Assembly (NCBI GenBank): GCA_043820045.1 | Contig: JBDREF010000196.1 | Span: 1 to 13,379, forward strand | DNA: 13,379 nt | Origin: JBDREF01 sp043820045 | GTDB lineage: Bacteria; Planctomycetota; Phycisphaerae; Sedimentisphaerales; Anaerobacaceae | Direction of reading: 5' to 3' | In this document: piece by piece, positions 1 to 8,174 of the stretch | Layout of the letters: every line of letters begins with the position of its first letter | Position numbering within the stretch: position 1 is the stretch's first letter | Made by a program: the position numbers and the translations under genes | Notes under the pieces: model-generated | The model's input: the letters and a program-made list of their open reading frames with translations, nothing else | The model's database searches: none | What the model was told of the DNA's origin: nothing

Positions 1-959
1 TCTTCGCAAAGCTGCTCAAGTACCTTGATCAAGAGTACGATACCGGGACTGCCTTGGCTCCACCGGGGATCGAAGGAACCGTGCTCCGTGAATTGTGTCC
101 CTTTGTATTTAAGATCGAATTGGAAAGCACACGGTTCATCACCCGCATACAATACGTAAGCCCTCATCCAGCCGTCCTCGGAAGCCTGCTCTAACAGGGC
201 ACGGTTCAAGACGGAGCTGCTGGCAAATCCCACTTCAAGACCATTCTTGTAAGTCTTTTTCTCTATTTGGCAGGCCACGTCCACCAAGTGACCAACATCC
301 TGAAGATTGCGATAGCAAATTACCTTCACTTCAGATGGAGCTATTTTCTCCATCTGCCTTACGTCGCGACGCCATCTGCGCTTGCGGGAGTTTGGAACTG
401 AGCTATAAAGTTCTTCCGGTGTATGCGGTATTTCAGTCTGCCAGTGCAGTTCGCTCAATGTGGAACAGCCTCTACTCCAAAAACCCGACGCCTTTTTGCA
501 CACCTTATACATCGGAGAATCTGTTCTGAGATGGTCAAGAAATACCAAATCAGCCTCACGGCGGCGCAACGCGTTCATCAGTTCGCCAATTATCATCTTG
601 CAGGATTCATCTGACGGCTGGCCGAGGATGCCGCCGTAGGAAACCGACAGGCATCTCAATGTAGGACTGAATAGCGTCTTGTATCCCAATCTGAGTTTAA
701 GTCTACGTTGCTCGATCCTGCAAATTGTCATCGCGACCGGATGACCATGGCTTTTTACAAGCATAACATACGGCTTCGTCGAATCGCCGATCGCTTTGAC
801 AAGGGCCACATATCGGCTGATGTCTGCATAAGGCACTGGGGAACGTTCATTGCGCTGCATTTCTTCCCAGACTGAGCGGATATTCTCTACGCCTTCCAGG
901 TCTCTGACAGTCGCGATTTCCAAATCATTCGGGGCGTCTTGTTTGCATCGAATCTTCAT
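1..959 (-). CDS. CelD/FemAB-like GNAT acyltransferase, copy 2 (partial, runs off left edge)
   Basis: Reading the minus strand from the ATG at 957-959 gives 319 codons with no stop up to the left edge, so the gene is intact as far as visible and its C-terminus lies outside. It is a clear paralog of the gene just upstream (998-2203). Shared blocks include LEG(I/V)E..R..WEEMQ near the N-terminus, YGGILG, RREAD/RREVD, SELHW, GWMR/GWLR and EPCAFQ. The family is the GNAT-fold group that includes CelD, BioF2-like and FemAB-like acyltransferases (PF13480 type), cytosolic enzymes that transfer acyl or aminoacyl groups, often in exopolysaccharide loci. The basic stretch of copy 1 (RNTLRRKNRKLEK) is here the diverged SRKRRWRRDVRQMEK. 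A TAA stop lies two codons upstream, so this ATG is the first possible start. No good Shine-Dalgarno precedes it in the 38-base gap, so it may depend on translational coupling. Substrate unknown. Confidence 0.85.
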   Translation of the reverse strand, partial: MKIRCKQDAPNDLEIATVRDLEGVENIRSVWEEMQRNERSPVPYADISRYVALVKAIGDSTKPYVMLVKSHGHPVAMTICRIEQRRLKLRLGYKTLFSPTLRCLSVSYGGILGQPSDESCKMIIGELMNALRRREADLVFLDHLRTDSPMYKVCKKASGFWSRGCSTLSELHWQTEIPHTPEELYSSVPNSRKRRWRRDVRQMEKIAPSEVKVICYRNLQDVGHLVDVACQIEKKTYKNGLEVGFASSSVLNRALLEQASEDGWMRAYVLYAGDEPCAFQFDLKYKGTQFTEHGSFDPRWSQGSPGIVLLIKVLEQLCE

Positions 960-997
960 AGGTTATACAGACTCAGTTAGAATTGGTGTTTCGCGGA

Positions 998-2203
998 TCA
1001 ATCCTTACTGTCATCTTGCAGCACATTGCGCCATCGCCGTTTGATCCAGCCTGTCAAACCGGTTCCGTCCAAAACGTACTGAATACCCAATGACAATCCG
1101 GCAGTGGATGATTGCAGCGCATTAACTAACAAAGGATAGGCCCTTGGGGCGAAAATGCAAACTGAAGCTTCCGACCAGCACTCGTTGCCATAGCTCCTCT
1201 TGTACTGGGCATCGCCGAAGCCAAAATTGAATCGATCAACGGAAGGATCGCGGCACAGGTCTTCAAGGATCTTATTGAACAACACTGTCCCAACATTCCA
1301 GCGCGTCCACTTCGGATGAAAGCCCAATTGTTCAAGAAAATATGTTTGACCATACTGAAGCCCTAATTGAAACGCACAGGGCTCACCTTTTATGTAAAGG
1401 ATGGACATTCGTAGCCAGCCGTGGCCTGCCGAAACGTCCAGGATTTCCCTTGTCTGACGATCGTCCACAATACCCACCCCCAAACCGGCTTGATAAGTAT
1501 GCTGTGATATCATGGAGGCGGCACGTACCGCATGTGGCACACCGTCCCTGCCGCTATAGGTAACAATCTGCAGTTCATCCCCGAATTCCTTTTCCAGCTT
1601 TCTGTTCTTCCGCCTGAGAGTATTCCTGGTTTTCGGCGCGAAGGATTTATAGAGCAGGTCAACATCTTGAGGAATTGTCATGCTCCAATGGAGCTCACTT
1701 CTTGCAAAGCGGCCTCGGCAGAATATATTCGGCATTTTCGTTGCATATTTGTAAATAAGAGAATCCGTGGCTATATGATTCACAAAAATAACATCGACCT
1801 CGCGTCTGGCGAGCATATCCATGAATTTCTCAATCAGCACGGCACAAACATCGCTGGTCCGTTCACCGAGAATTCCCCCATAAATGACCGAAAGCCCACA
1901 AACTGACGGATTGAACAGAGCCCCATATCCTATTGCGCACTTGATTCGGATCTTTTCTATTCGACCAATAACCAGCGCCCTGGGACGACCGTCACGCTTC
2001 AACAGTATTATGCACGGCTGTACTACGCTCTCCTGATGCTCGGCTACGGCGAGAAATCTGTCTATATCAGCGTTGGGAGTGGGGCAGCTTTCGTTGTGCT
2101 GCATTTCCTCCCATATCGGGCGGATAATCTCAATCCCTTCAAGTTCTTTTACAACGACAATTTCCCAATGCGCCGCCGATTTTGTTTTACTCTCGCTTTC
2201 CAT
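998..2203 (-). CDS. CelD/FemAB-like GNAT acyltransferase, copy 1
   Basis: This 401-residue protein has no signal peptide or membrane segment and should be cytosolic. It shows the double-GNAT layout of the CelD/FemAB-like group. The N-terminal half (about 15-175) has WEEMQ and YGGILG. A basic motif KTRNTLRRKNRKLEK follows at about 191-205. The second GNAT half (about 210-345) includes EPCAFQLGL at about 274-282 and FGFGDAQYKRSYG at about 327-339, which matches the family signature F.fG.Gd..YK. Such enzymes transfer acyl or aminoacyl groups onto sugars or peptidoglycan-like acceptors; the substrate cannot be read here. The start overlaps the 3' end of the methyltransferase gene by 17 bases and carries a perfect AGGAGG four bases upstream of the ATG. 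A diverged tandem copy follows after 38 bases. Family assignment is confident; the reaction is inference. Confidence 0.88.
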   Translation of the reverse strand: MESESKTKSAAHWEIVVVKELEGIEIIRPIWEEMQHNESCPTPNADIDRFLAVAEHQESVVQPCIILLKRDGRPRALVIGRIEKIRIKCAIGYGALFNPSVCGLSVIYGGILGERTSDVCAVLIEKFMDMLARREVDVIFVNHIATDSLIYKYATKMPNIFCRGRFARSELHWSMTIPQDVDLLYKSFAPKTRNTLRRKNRKLEKEFGDELQIVTYSGRDGVPHAVRAASMISQHTYQAGLGVGIVDDRQTREILDVSAGHGWLRMSILYIKGEPCAFQLGLQYGQTYFLEQLGFHPKWTRWNVGTVLFNKILEDLCRDPSVDRFNFGFGDAQYKRSYGNECWSEASVCIFAPRAYPLLVNALQSSTAGLSLGIQYVLDGTGLTGWIKRRWRNVLQDDSKD

Positions 2204-2879
2204 TGTCCTCCTGAGTCTGTTTTAGCCCGTCACAATGGTCCGTAACCATTTGGGGCACTCGGCTCCCGCTGCGATAGATCACGACGCGCTGACCGTTGGA
2301 CCGTTTATAGTCGTGTATGATCTGGAAACAAGAACATTGATCGAAAACCTTTGCATGTTGAGCATTTATGTATATTATTGTCACCTTTTCTGTGGCCAGA
2401 TCGTGTGTTCTTTTCAGGTTTTCGAATACGTCTAACAGAGTAGTCTCTCCAAAAGGGTGGAAGAAATAATAGATTGTCCCTTCGCCGACATCTGCCAGCG
2501 CAGCATCAACATGCCTGATCTCAACGGGAGACCGACGTTTGCGAAGCCTGCGAACGTTTGCCCTGGCGATCTCGCAAAGTTGTTCCGAGATTTCAATGCC
2601 GATGACTTTACGCGTCCGGCATCTCGCAAAATGGCAGACGGCCCTGCCCTTGCCGCATCCCACATCATAGACCACATCATCCGGGCCGGGGCGGACCAGG
2701 CGTATGGCCTTCTTGATCGCTACGTGCGTAACCGTATCGTAGTCAACCGCATCCAGGTTGCGACCGCGGGTAGAGTCAGAATGTAACGCCCCCCGAGTTC
2801 GAATGTTCAGGCACCAATCGCCTGATATCGACTCAACATACCGCCCGAGACGGACTATTCTGCGCCTGAAGGACTGCAT
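2187..2879 (-). CDS. Class I SAM-dependent methyltransferase
   Basis: This 230-residue cytosolic protein has a class I Rossmann methyltransferase core. Motif I is YDVGCGKGRA (71-80). The acidic residue ending strand beta-2 is in VIGIEIS (E96), followed by the helix ARANVRRLRKRR. IRHVDAAL (121-128) supplies the motif III-region Asp, and YYFFHPFGE (137-145) is the motif IV equivalent, resembling the yFFNPF seen in relatives. The N-terminal NIRTRG block (25-30) is also seen in methyltransferases of this group. The substrate is unknown; the setting suggests methylation of a sugar or glycan intermediate, but Dot1-like relatives act on other substrates. The start overlaps the end of the upstream membrane-protein gene by 47 bases. 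It is supported by GGGAG seven bases upstream of the ATG, and no later ATG precedes motif I. Confidence 0.85.
   Translation of the reverse strand: MQSFRRRIVRLGRYVESISGDWCLNIRTRGALHSDSTRGRNLDAVDYDTVTHVAIKKAIRLVRPGPDDVVYDVGCGKGRAVCHFARCRTRKVIGIEISEQLCEIARANVRRLRKRRSPVEIRHVDAALADVGEGTIYYFFHPFGETTLLDVFENLKRTHDLATEKVTIIYINAQHAKVFDQCSCFQIIHDYKRSNGQRVVIYRSGSRVPQMVTDHCDGLKQTQEDNGKRE
2207..2212 (-). promoter_or_regulatory. Ribosome binding site AGGAGG
   Basis: A perfect AGGAGG on the minus strand lies three bases from the ATG at 2203 and inside the last codons of the methyltransferase gene. It fixes the start of acyltransferase copy 1 and indicates translational coupling. Copy 2 of the pair has no such site. 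Confidence 0.8.
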
Positions 2880-4170
2880 CCGGCATCTCCCAATTAAAAT
2901 GTGAATGAGTCAGGGAACCGATCATTCCAAGTGAACAATAGAACAGTGTCATCAATTGCCCGAAGAAGCTAACCGACATCCAGGCCACTGTGACAGAGAA
3001 CAACAGACTTCCAAAAGCCCAGCACAAAGATTTGGCGGACGGTTGCGATACTTTCCCGTATGTGGCTACGACGTTGCGAAATGCCGTTGCAAGCACAAGC
3101 ACGATAACTACGACACCAAGAATGCCGTATTTGACCCCGTTCAGTATGAACTCGTTTGTCACGTCCGTCTTGGCCATGCCAAGGTCAGGACCCCAACCGG
3201 GATCCGTGTCGCCATAGCCAACTTTCCACCACTCGTCAAAATGTTCGATGGCAAGATCGATGAGCTTAGCCCGATGGTAGCCGGCGCCGCCCAACGGATT
3301 CGCCCACGATACCGCGACATGATAGAAAGGCCTGTTGCTCGCTATCCCAATCATAATGCAGGATAATACAAGAAACATGAACAGCAGTTTGAGCCGTTTC
3401 CTGTACCGTTCCATCATCAGACATGAAGTCGCCACTAACACCATAACCCACGGACCGCTGGACATGCTGCTTAAAGCGCCAAGCAACGCCACTCCTGAAA
3501 GAAGGTAGGCCCAAGACCGCCATTCACCCTTTTCATGGCGCAAGTAGTAAATGAGCGGCAGGAACATGGCAAACCCGCCACCGAAAAGAATAGCATGACT
3601 AAACGGCCCAACAGCTCTGGCAAACCCAAAACGTTGTTCTGAAACAAGAACTCCACCTGCAAACCAGGGGGAGAAACGACGCAGAGGAGCAAACGGCTGC
3701 CAGCCGAAGATCGACTCGATAACACCTAATATCGCAAGAGGAACAAGTACGAGGCTTATGCATTTCATGACAGATATCAGTTTCGTCCTATCTGTCACGA
3801 TGAATCTGGCGGCGATATAGGCGCACCACGTATCCATCAAGAATCCGCCTCGGTTTTCCAGGATCGATGACAGGGGTTGGGCCAACGTAACAAAATAAGT
3901 CGAGACGTACACAACCATGCTGAGTGTGACCAGCGTGTCCAATCGGCACCAGATAAACCTGCTGCGAATTTCATCATTGCACAAGCATCGCAGAAGTAAT
4001 ACCGCAACGACAAAACGGCCGACTACTATGTCGATCGAGCCCACGCTCACTGCCAGAAAACTCGGGTACCACAGCAGGCCCGTAATGTATGCAGCCAGGG
4101 CGTGCTTCGGACGCAATGTTATAACCAGCAGAGAAACAAAAAGCGCAAATGTTAGAGTCACACCTTGCAT
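2833..4170 (-). CDS. O-antigen polymerase/ligase-like membrane protein (Wzy/WaaL family)
   Basis: This protein of about 445 residues is almost entirely hydrophobic segments, roughly ten membrane spans. Family features are RAVGPFSHAILFGGGFAMFLPL-type helices at about 185-207 and LSSMSSGPW at about 233-241, which resembles the conserved S.SRg.w start of the Wzy_C core. A large extracytoplasmic loop contains WWKVGYGDTDPGW and TDVTNEFILNGVKYGILG, typical of polymerases and ligases that join lipid-linked oligosaccharides at the outer face of the inner membrane. Sequence alone does not separate polymerase (Wzy) from ligase (WaaL); pairing with a Wzx-type flippase in the same locus favours polymerase. 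I chose the ATG at 4170, with GGCGGA upstream; a TTG three codons earlier (4179) is possible, but that motif would lie only two bases from it. The 3' end overlaps the methyltransferase start by 47 bases. Confidence 0.8.
   Translation of the reverse strand: MQGVTLTFALFVSLLVITLRPKHALAAYITGLLWYPSFLAVSVGSIDIVVGRFVVAVLLLRCLCNDEIRSRFIWCRLDTLVTLSMVVYVSTYFVTLAQPLSSILENRGGFLMDTWCAYIAARFIVTDRTKLISVMKCISLVLVPLAILGVIESIFGWQPFAPLRRFSPWFAGGVLVSEQRFGFARAVGPFSHAILFGGGFAMFLPLIYYLRHEKGEWRSWAYLLSGVALLGALSSMSSGPWVMVLVATSCLMMERYRKRLKLLFMFLVLSCIMIGIASNRPFYHVAVSWANPLGGAGYHRAKLIDLAIEHFDEWWKVGYGDTDPGWGPDLGMAKTDVTNEFILNGVKYGILGVVVIVLVLATAFRNVVATYGKVSQPSAKSLCWAFGSLLFSVTVAWMSVSFFGQLMTLFYCSLGMIGSLTHSHFNWEMPDAVLQAQNSPSRAVC
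2887..2891 (-). promoter_or_regulatory. Ribosome binding site GGGAG deciding the methyltransferase start
   Basis: GGGAG on the minus strand lies seven bases before the ATG at 2879, within the upstream polymerase gene. It supports a real 47-base overlap rather than a later start. Confidence 0.6.
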
Positions 4171-4242
4171 GGCAATCAAAATCCGCCGGAATCCATTAAA
4201 GCACTTTGTCCATTATCCGCTTCACATTATCAACACAGACTG

Positions 4243-4259
4243 AAAAACCGTCCGTTTTT
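4243..4259 (-). terminator. Possible weak hairpin at the cysN stop codon
   Basis: AAAAAC, a five-base spacer and GTTTTT form a perfect six-base-pair inverted repeat that begins within the cysN stop codon. The stem is A-T rich and the T run is part of the stem, so it could at most reduce transcription into the polymerase gene. It is too weak to call an operon end. Confidence 0.25.
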
Positions 4260-5496
4260 AGTGCAAAACACCGCCGCCTACGACGTCATTGTCTCGCATC
4301 AGTACGAAACGTCCCATCTCGGCTATATCCTCAAACCGGTCGGTGGTCACATAGTAATTCATTTTCAATGTCAGTTTCGCCACTTCCGTCTCCCGCAGCT
4401 CATCTGAATTCTCGGCTATGATGTCCAGGGTAGAGGAGTTGAGACGATTGCTGATTTTCTGGACTTTGCATTCAACTTGTTGAGTGGCGCACTTGAAAGC
4501 AACAACCTCGTCCTTTTGCAGTGGTTGGCCGCTCATCCAGAACACCGTGGCGACTACCGTATTGCTGACATTCGGGGAGCCGTCCACCGGACAAGCCACC
4601 TCGCCGCGTTTGAGCACCTTGTATGTCTGGTTGTTCTTCAAGACCAAACCGATCGATTCACCCGCAACTGCATTTTGCGGGTTTTCGCCGAGCTTTCTGA
4701 TCTCGGCGATTACGGCCGATTTGCCCGACGGATGGAAGACAACTTCCTGGCCCGCCCGGACTGTCCCGGAAGCAATCCGCCCCACCAGCACATTTTCACC
4801 GTCTATGTCGTATATGTCCTGAACCGGGAATCGCAGCACAATATCTTCGGCAGTACCGGTCGGCTGCAATTTGTCCAGAGCCTCCAGTAGTGTCATCCCC
4901 GTGTACCACGAAAGGTTGTCACTGCGCCCCGCAACATTGTCGCCCAGCCGTGCCGAGATCGGTACGGTCATCTCGGGGCGAACGTCTATACCGAACTGAC
5001 GCAGGCGGGCGGTTATTTTCTCTTTCAGGCCGTCAAAACGCTCCCGCGAGTAGTCCACAAGGTCCATCTTGTTGATCACTACCAATACCTGTTTGATACC
5101 CAAAAGGCTCAGCATATACGCATGACGATGCGTCTGTTCCCGCAGCCCTTCTTCGGCATCGACCAACAAAACCGCGGCCTCGGCCTGCGTAGAACCCGTG
5201 ATCATATTCTTCAGGAACTGCTTGTGGCCAGGCGCATCGATAATCGTATAGTCGCGATTGGCGGTCTTGAAGAATATCTGGGCGGTATCAATCGTGACGC
5301 GATTCTTTCGTTCCTCTTCCAGATGGTCCATAACAAAAGCAAATTCCGGAACACCTTCCGGGCCGTCGCTTGCATTTCGCACTTCCTCCATTTTATCGGG
5401 AGGCAATGAGTTGGTATCATACAGCAGCCTGCCAATCAGGGTACTCTTGCCGTGATCAACGTGGCCGACCGCTACAAACTTAAGGTTTTCACGCAT
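4258..5496 (-). CDS. cysN: Sulfate adenylyltransferase, GTPase subunit CysN
   Basis: This is the GTP-hydrolysing subunit of ATP sulfurylase, which with CysD makes APS and pyrophosphate from ATP and sulfate in the cytosol, driven by GTP hydrolysis. The 412 residues follow the EF-Tu plan. The P-loop is GHVDHGKST (11-19), the switch I Thr is in RVTID (T68), G3 is DAPGHKQF (87-94), G4 is NKMD (142-145) and G5 is SAR (181-183), with two beta-barrel domains from about 205 to the end. Length fits a stand-alone CysN: there is no C-terminal APS kinase domain as in CysNC fusions, and no separate cysC is in the window. GAGGG lies eight bases before the ATG. It follows cysD after 24 bases. The pairing with CysD distinguishes it from other EF-Tu-like GTPases. 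Confidence 0.93.
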   Translation of the reverse strand: MRENLKFVAVGHVDHGKSTLIGRLLYDTNSLPPDKMEEVRNASDGPEGVPEFAFVMDHLEEERKNRVTIDTAQIFFKTANRDYTIIDAPGHKQFLKNMITGSTQAEAAVLLVDAEEGLREQTHRHAYMLSLLGIKQVLVVINKMDLVDYSRERFDGLKEKITARLRQFGIDVRPEMTVPISARLGDNVAGRSDNLSWYTGMTLLEALDKLQPTGTAEDIVLRFPVQDIYDIDGENVLVGRIASGTVRAGQEVVFHPSGKSAVIAEIRKLGENPQNAVAGESIGLVLKNNQTYKVLKRGEVACPVDGSPNVSNTVVATVFWMSGQPLQKDEVVAFKCATQQVECKVQKISNRLNSSTLDIIAENSDELRETEVAKLTLKMNYYVTTDRFEDIAEMGRFVLMRDNDVVGGGVLH

Positions 5497-5520
5497 AACT
5501 TTTGCCCTCGCTTCTGGTGT

Positions 5521-6318
5521 TTACATGTAGCCCAAAGCACGCAATTTTTGCATGGTGTACGTATCTTCCTTGTCCTGCGCTCGGCCCGCCCTTTCAGACG
5601 TATTGGTAGTCTGCAATTCTTCGATTATCTCGTCGATGGTGGCGGCCTCAGACTCTACAGGACTGCAGCAGGTGGTGCATCCGATACTTCTATAGCGCTT
5701 GCCGTCCCTGGCGAAGTACAGTTCCGTGATCGGTATTTGTTCCCGGCGAATATATTCCCATACGTCCAGTTCCGTCCAGTGAAGCAGCGGATGCACTCTG
5801 ATATGGGTTCCCTCCGAAGCCTGATTCTTGTACTGATCCCACAACTCGGGCGGCTGGTCCTGATAGTTCCATTTGAACTGCTCGTCGCGCGGAGAAAAGT
5901 ATCGTTCCTTTGCCCGTATTCCATGCTCGTCCCGGCGAATGCCCAGGAGCAGGGCCTCAAAGCCGTGCCTGGCGATAGCCAGTTTGAGCCCTTCAGTCTT
6001 CAGGGCCGTGCAACATTCGAGCTTCTTGCCACAGCTCATGCCGGCGGCAAGGGCCTCTTCATTCCGAGACACTATCAATTCCATCCCCCACTTCTTGCCG
6101 TACTCGTCCCGGAACTTGTACATCTCAGGGAACTTGTAGCTTGTGTCGATATGCAAGGAGGGAAAAGGAATTTTCCCGAAAAAGGCCTTGCGGCATAACC
6201 AGACCAACGTCGTCGAATCTTTGCCTATCGACCAGAGAACCGCAAGCTTCCTGTAATGGTAATAAGCCTCACGAATGATGTAAATGCTCTGACTTTCCAG
6301 TTCATCCAACCTGTTCAT
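5521..6318 (-). CDS. cysD: Sulfate adenylyltransferase, ATP-pyrophosphatase subunit CysD
   Basis: This is the catalytic subunit that forms APS from ATP and sulfate, working with CysN. The 265 residues belong to the PAPS-reductase/CysD fold: PP-loop SIGKDS (30-35), HIDTSYKFPEM (56-66), GIRRDE (126-131), RAKER (135-139), HPLLHWTELDVWEYI (176-190) and SERAGRAQD (241-249). It is shorter than the roughly 300-residue enterobacterial CysD and matches, from memory, a shorter subfamily of anaerobes and archaea. It is rich in cysteine at two places, C96/C102/C103 and C214/C217/C218, giving CC-X110-CxxC(C), which recalls the cluster-binding cysteines of APS reductase. The C-terminus MQKLRALGYM resembles the ends of two neighbouring proteins. 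An AGGAG lies upstream of the ATG. An APS/PAPS reductase role is less likely because cysN follows directly and the CysD C-terminal signature is present. Confidence 0.9.
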   Translation of the reverse strand: MNRLDELESQSIYIIREAYYHYRKLAVLWSIGKDSTTLVWLCRKAFFGKIPFPSLHIDTSYKFPEMYKFRDEYGKKWGMELIVSRNEEALAAGMSCGKKLECCTALKTEGLKLAIARHGFEALLLGIRRDEHGIRAKERYFSPRDEQFKWNYQDQPPELWDQYKNQASEGTHIRVHPLLHWTELDVWEYIRREQIPITELYFARDGKRYRSIGCTTCCSPVESEAATIDEIIEELQTTNTSERAGRAQDKEDTYTMQKLRALGYM

Positions 6319-6342
6319 ACTTCCATACTCCTGTCAACACGA

Positions 6343-7743
6343 TCATAAAAACGGCGTAACAGCATCACCTGAACCGTCCATGTCATCCGGCGGTGCCACA
6401 TCTAATCTTTCCAATATAGGCCGGGCCAGCATGAGTATCTCCAGATTCTCCACCGGCAAACGCACTCCACGTGCCACGATGAATGCATCATCATACGTAT
6501 GCATACCCTCTAATTCCGTTGTCTTGAAAACGACGTCGCCTGCCAGACCCAGCTTCAGGTCATAACCATCGTGCGGAACGGCAATCACGTCGGCAGCCTT
6601 GCCGAACGTTCCGTCTGCACGTGCAATCTGTTCGGCCGACCAGGCCCCTGTGCCATTGCAGCCCGACGGCCAGTAGATTTCTTCCCGCATCAGCACCTTT
6701 CGTATCACGGGCCTGCCGTCTTCCGGATCGCACAGCTTCATCAGATCGGCGGCAAGTTCCCGCCGCGTTTGTTGATACTGCTCCAAAGGCACGATGCCCC
6801 GCGGCTCGCGGCCGGCGAGATTGACAAAAATGCGACCGGGAATCATGCAGTAGGCCCGCGACCGTGCCGGGTCGATCGATAACGGATGCTGTGGCTTCTC
6901 GCCAACACAGGTCCAACCCGACTCGACCAGGTAACGAGATAGCTGAACCTCCTGCTTGATAGAGCAGAAACCGTGATCGCTGAATATCATCAGCGGCACA
7001 TTGTCAGACAGTAAATCGAGAAGACGTCCGATGTACTGGTCTATTCGACGGTAATAGGCAAAAAACGCCGGGGCGAATTCCGGGTCGTTTCGCTCCATCT
7101 TGCGCCAGAGAAAATGGTTGATCCGGTCGCTACCCATAATATGCGTGTGGAAAAAATCCCAGCTTTCCTGCTCTAAGAAGTGAAACATCGCCTCCATACG
7201 CGCATCGAGAGTCTTGTTCAAATCGTCCAGCATCGCGCGCTTGTCCCTGCGAGCCAGCGCCGCATCGCTGTCTATGCGATAGTTTATCGAGCGAAGGTAT
7301 TCGCCGACGCCGGCGGGGTAAGCAACTTTCTCCAATGACGGCGACAAGAATCCGCCGATCATAACGCCGTTGACGGGTTGAGGCGGATATGCGGTTGGCA
7401 CGTTCATTCCGAATACACGCTTGTTCGCCCGCGAAAGGATCGACCAGATATCATCCGTGGCTCTGGTGGCCGAATTGGGGAACATAAGCTCATAAGTTCC
7501 TTCACGTCGGTCTATAAAACCATATATGCCGTGCTTGCCGGGATTACAGCCGGTCATATAACTTGACCAGGCAACACATGAGACGGTCGGTTGAATCGAC
7601 CGCATCTTCCGCAGCCCCATCTGAGCAGCCAGAGACGCAAGGTTCGGCATGTCACCCTGCTCGATCATCCTTTGCGCAAGGCTGTACGGCACGCCGTCGA
7701 TGCTCAAAACAACGAATTGTGGACAATGTTTCGATTGTGACAT
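6343..7743 (-). CDS. AlkP-superfamily type I phosphodiesterase/phosphohydrolase 1
   Basis: This 466-residue protein has no signal peptide, so it is probably cytosolic. It carries the full two-metal set of the alkaline phosphatase/nucleotide pyrophosphatase superfamily: D16 in SIDG, nucleophile S55 in TVSCVAW (nine residues before the TG of MTG, where NPP enzymes have their Thr), D206 and H210 in GSDRINH, D256 and H257 in SDHGF, and H415 in EGMHTYDD. The group corresponds to predicted AlkP phosphohydrolases or phosphomutases (COG3379-like), whose substrates are mostly unknown. Expected chemistry is hydrolysis or transfer at a phosphate or sulfate ester. It lies 24 bases before cysD and is paralogous to the gene at 8220-9866, but is shorter and lacks that protein's LGYM tail, ending instead in an acidic PPDDMDGSGD stretch. 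I chose the ATG at 7743 over a TTG four codons upstream because GGGAG lies five bases before it. Confidence 0.85.
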   Translation of the reverse strand: MSQSKHCPQFVVLSIDGVPYSLAQRMIEQGDMPNLASLAAQMGLRKMRSIQPTVSCVAWSSYMTGCNPGKHGIYGFIDRREGTYELMFPNSATRATDDIWSILSRANKRVFGMNVPTAYPPQPVNGVMIGGFLSPSLEKVAYPAGVGEYLRSINYRIDSDAALARRDKRAMLDDLNKTLDARMEAMFHFLEQESWDFFHTHIMGSDRINHFLWRKMERNDPEFAPAFFAYYRRIDQYIGRLLDLLSDNVPLMIFSDHGFCSIKQEVQLSRYLVESGWTCVGEKPQHPLSIDPARSRAYCMIPGRIFVNLAGREPRGIVPLEQYQQTRRELAADLMKLCDPEDGRPVIRKVLMREEIYWPSGCNGTGAWSAEQIARADGTFGKAADVIAVPHDGYDLKLGLAGDVVFKTTELEGMHTYDDAFIVARGVRLPVENLEILMLARPILERLDVAPPDDMDGSGDAVTPFL

Positions 7744-7748
7744 TTGTA

Positions 7749-7753
7749 CTCCC
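7749..7753 (-). promoter_or_regulatory. Ribosome binding site GGGAG deciding the phosphodiesterase 1 start
   Basis: GGGAG on the minus strand lies five bases before the ATG at 7743 and would lie inside the coding region if the TTG at 7755 were used. It therefore favours the ATG. Confidence 0.65.
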
Positions 7754-7812
7754 AACGTTAGTCGGAATTCTTTTGCGCCAATGCCGCAAGGTCGAGTCCG
7801 GCCGAGTCCATC

Positions 7813-8127
7813 TCAGGCATCGTCGATATACCCTAAATCTCTGAGTTTCTCTTTGATCTGCTCCATGTCCCTGGCATCCAGAGGCTTGTCCACTGGCAGC
7901 GATGACAAGGGATGCGCCTTCTTGCCTATCTTTATGAAGGACCACACCCTTTCATGTACGTAATAAAAGATTACCTTTACAAACGCTTCAACCAGCCCGA
8001 TGCCAACGGACAGTGCAAATTTACGAGTGAAAACAAAAACAATCGCGGTCGTTGCGATAGCAGCACATATCCGGTAGCTCACCGCTTTTGCTATCGACCG
8101 AAAATGAGCCTCTTCATAACTTGACAT
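7813..8127 (-). CDS. DUF2061 small membrane protein with cytosolic LGY tail
   Basis: This 104-residue protein has two predicted membrane segments, at about 18-35 and 38-56. Its motifs fit DUF2061 (PF09834): AKAVSYRI (13-20) before helix 1, GLVEAFVKVIFYY in helix 2 and HERVW (58-62) at its end. The family has no known biochemical function; I recall, without being able to check, that it is often found beside sulfate-activation genes. A soluble tail (about 65-104), probably cytosolic, follows the membrane part and ends in KEKLRDLGYIDDA, resembling the C-termini of CysD and phosphodiesterase 2. This suggests a membrane anchor or partner for the APS module; that is inference. GGAGG lies ten bases upstream of the ATG. 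Base use and spacing fit the operon. Confidence 0.82.
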   Translation of the reverse strand: MSSYEEAHFRSIAKAVSYRICAAIATTAIVFVFTRKFALSVGIGLVEAFVKVIFYYVHERVWSFIKIGKKAHPLSSLPVDKPLDARDMEQIKEKLRDLGYIDDA

Positions 8128-8174
8128 ATAGCGTTTGCCTCCGCGACCTGAACCATCATTTCACACGTTGCGTA

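Noticed and set aside
1..959. Possibility that the left-edge acyltransferase is a decayed pseudogene of the neighbouring copy
   Set aside because: Translated by hand, the minus-strand frame is open for all 319 visible codons and keeps the family blocks, so no break is visible.
5452..6198. A 248-codon open frame on the plus strand
   Set aside because: It is antisense to cysD, whose motifs are unmistakable; the plus-strand translation shows no family feature.
5521..6318. Calling this gene an APS/PAPS reductase because of its fold and cysteines
   Set aside because: The SERAGRAQD C-terminal signature, the SIGKDS PP-loop and the directly following cysN fit CysD; the reductase C-terminal ECGLH-type motif is absent.
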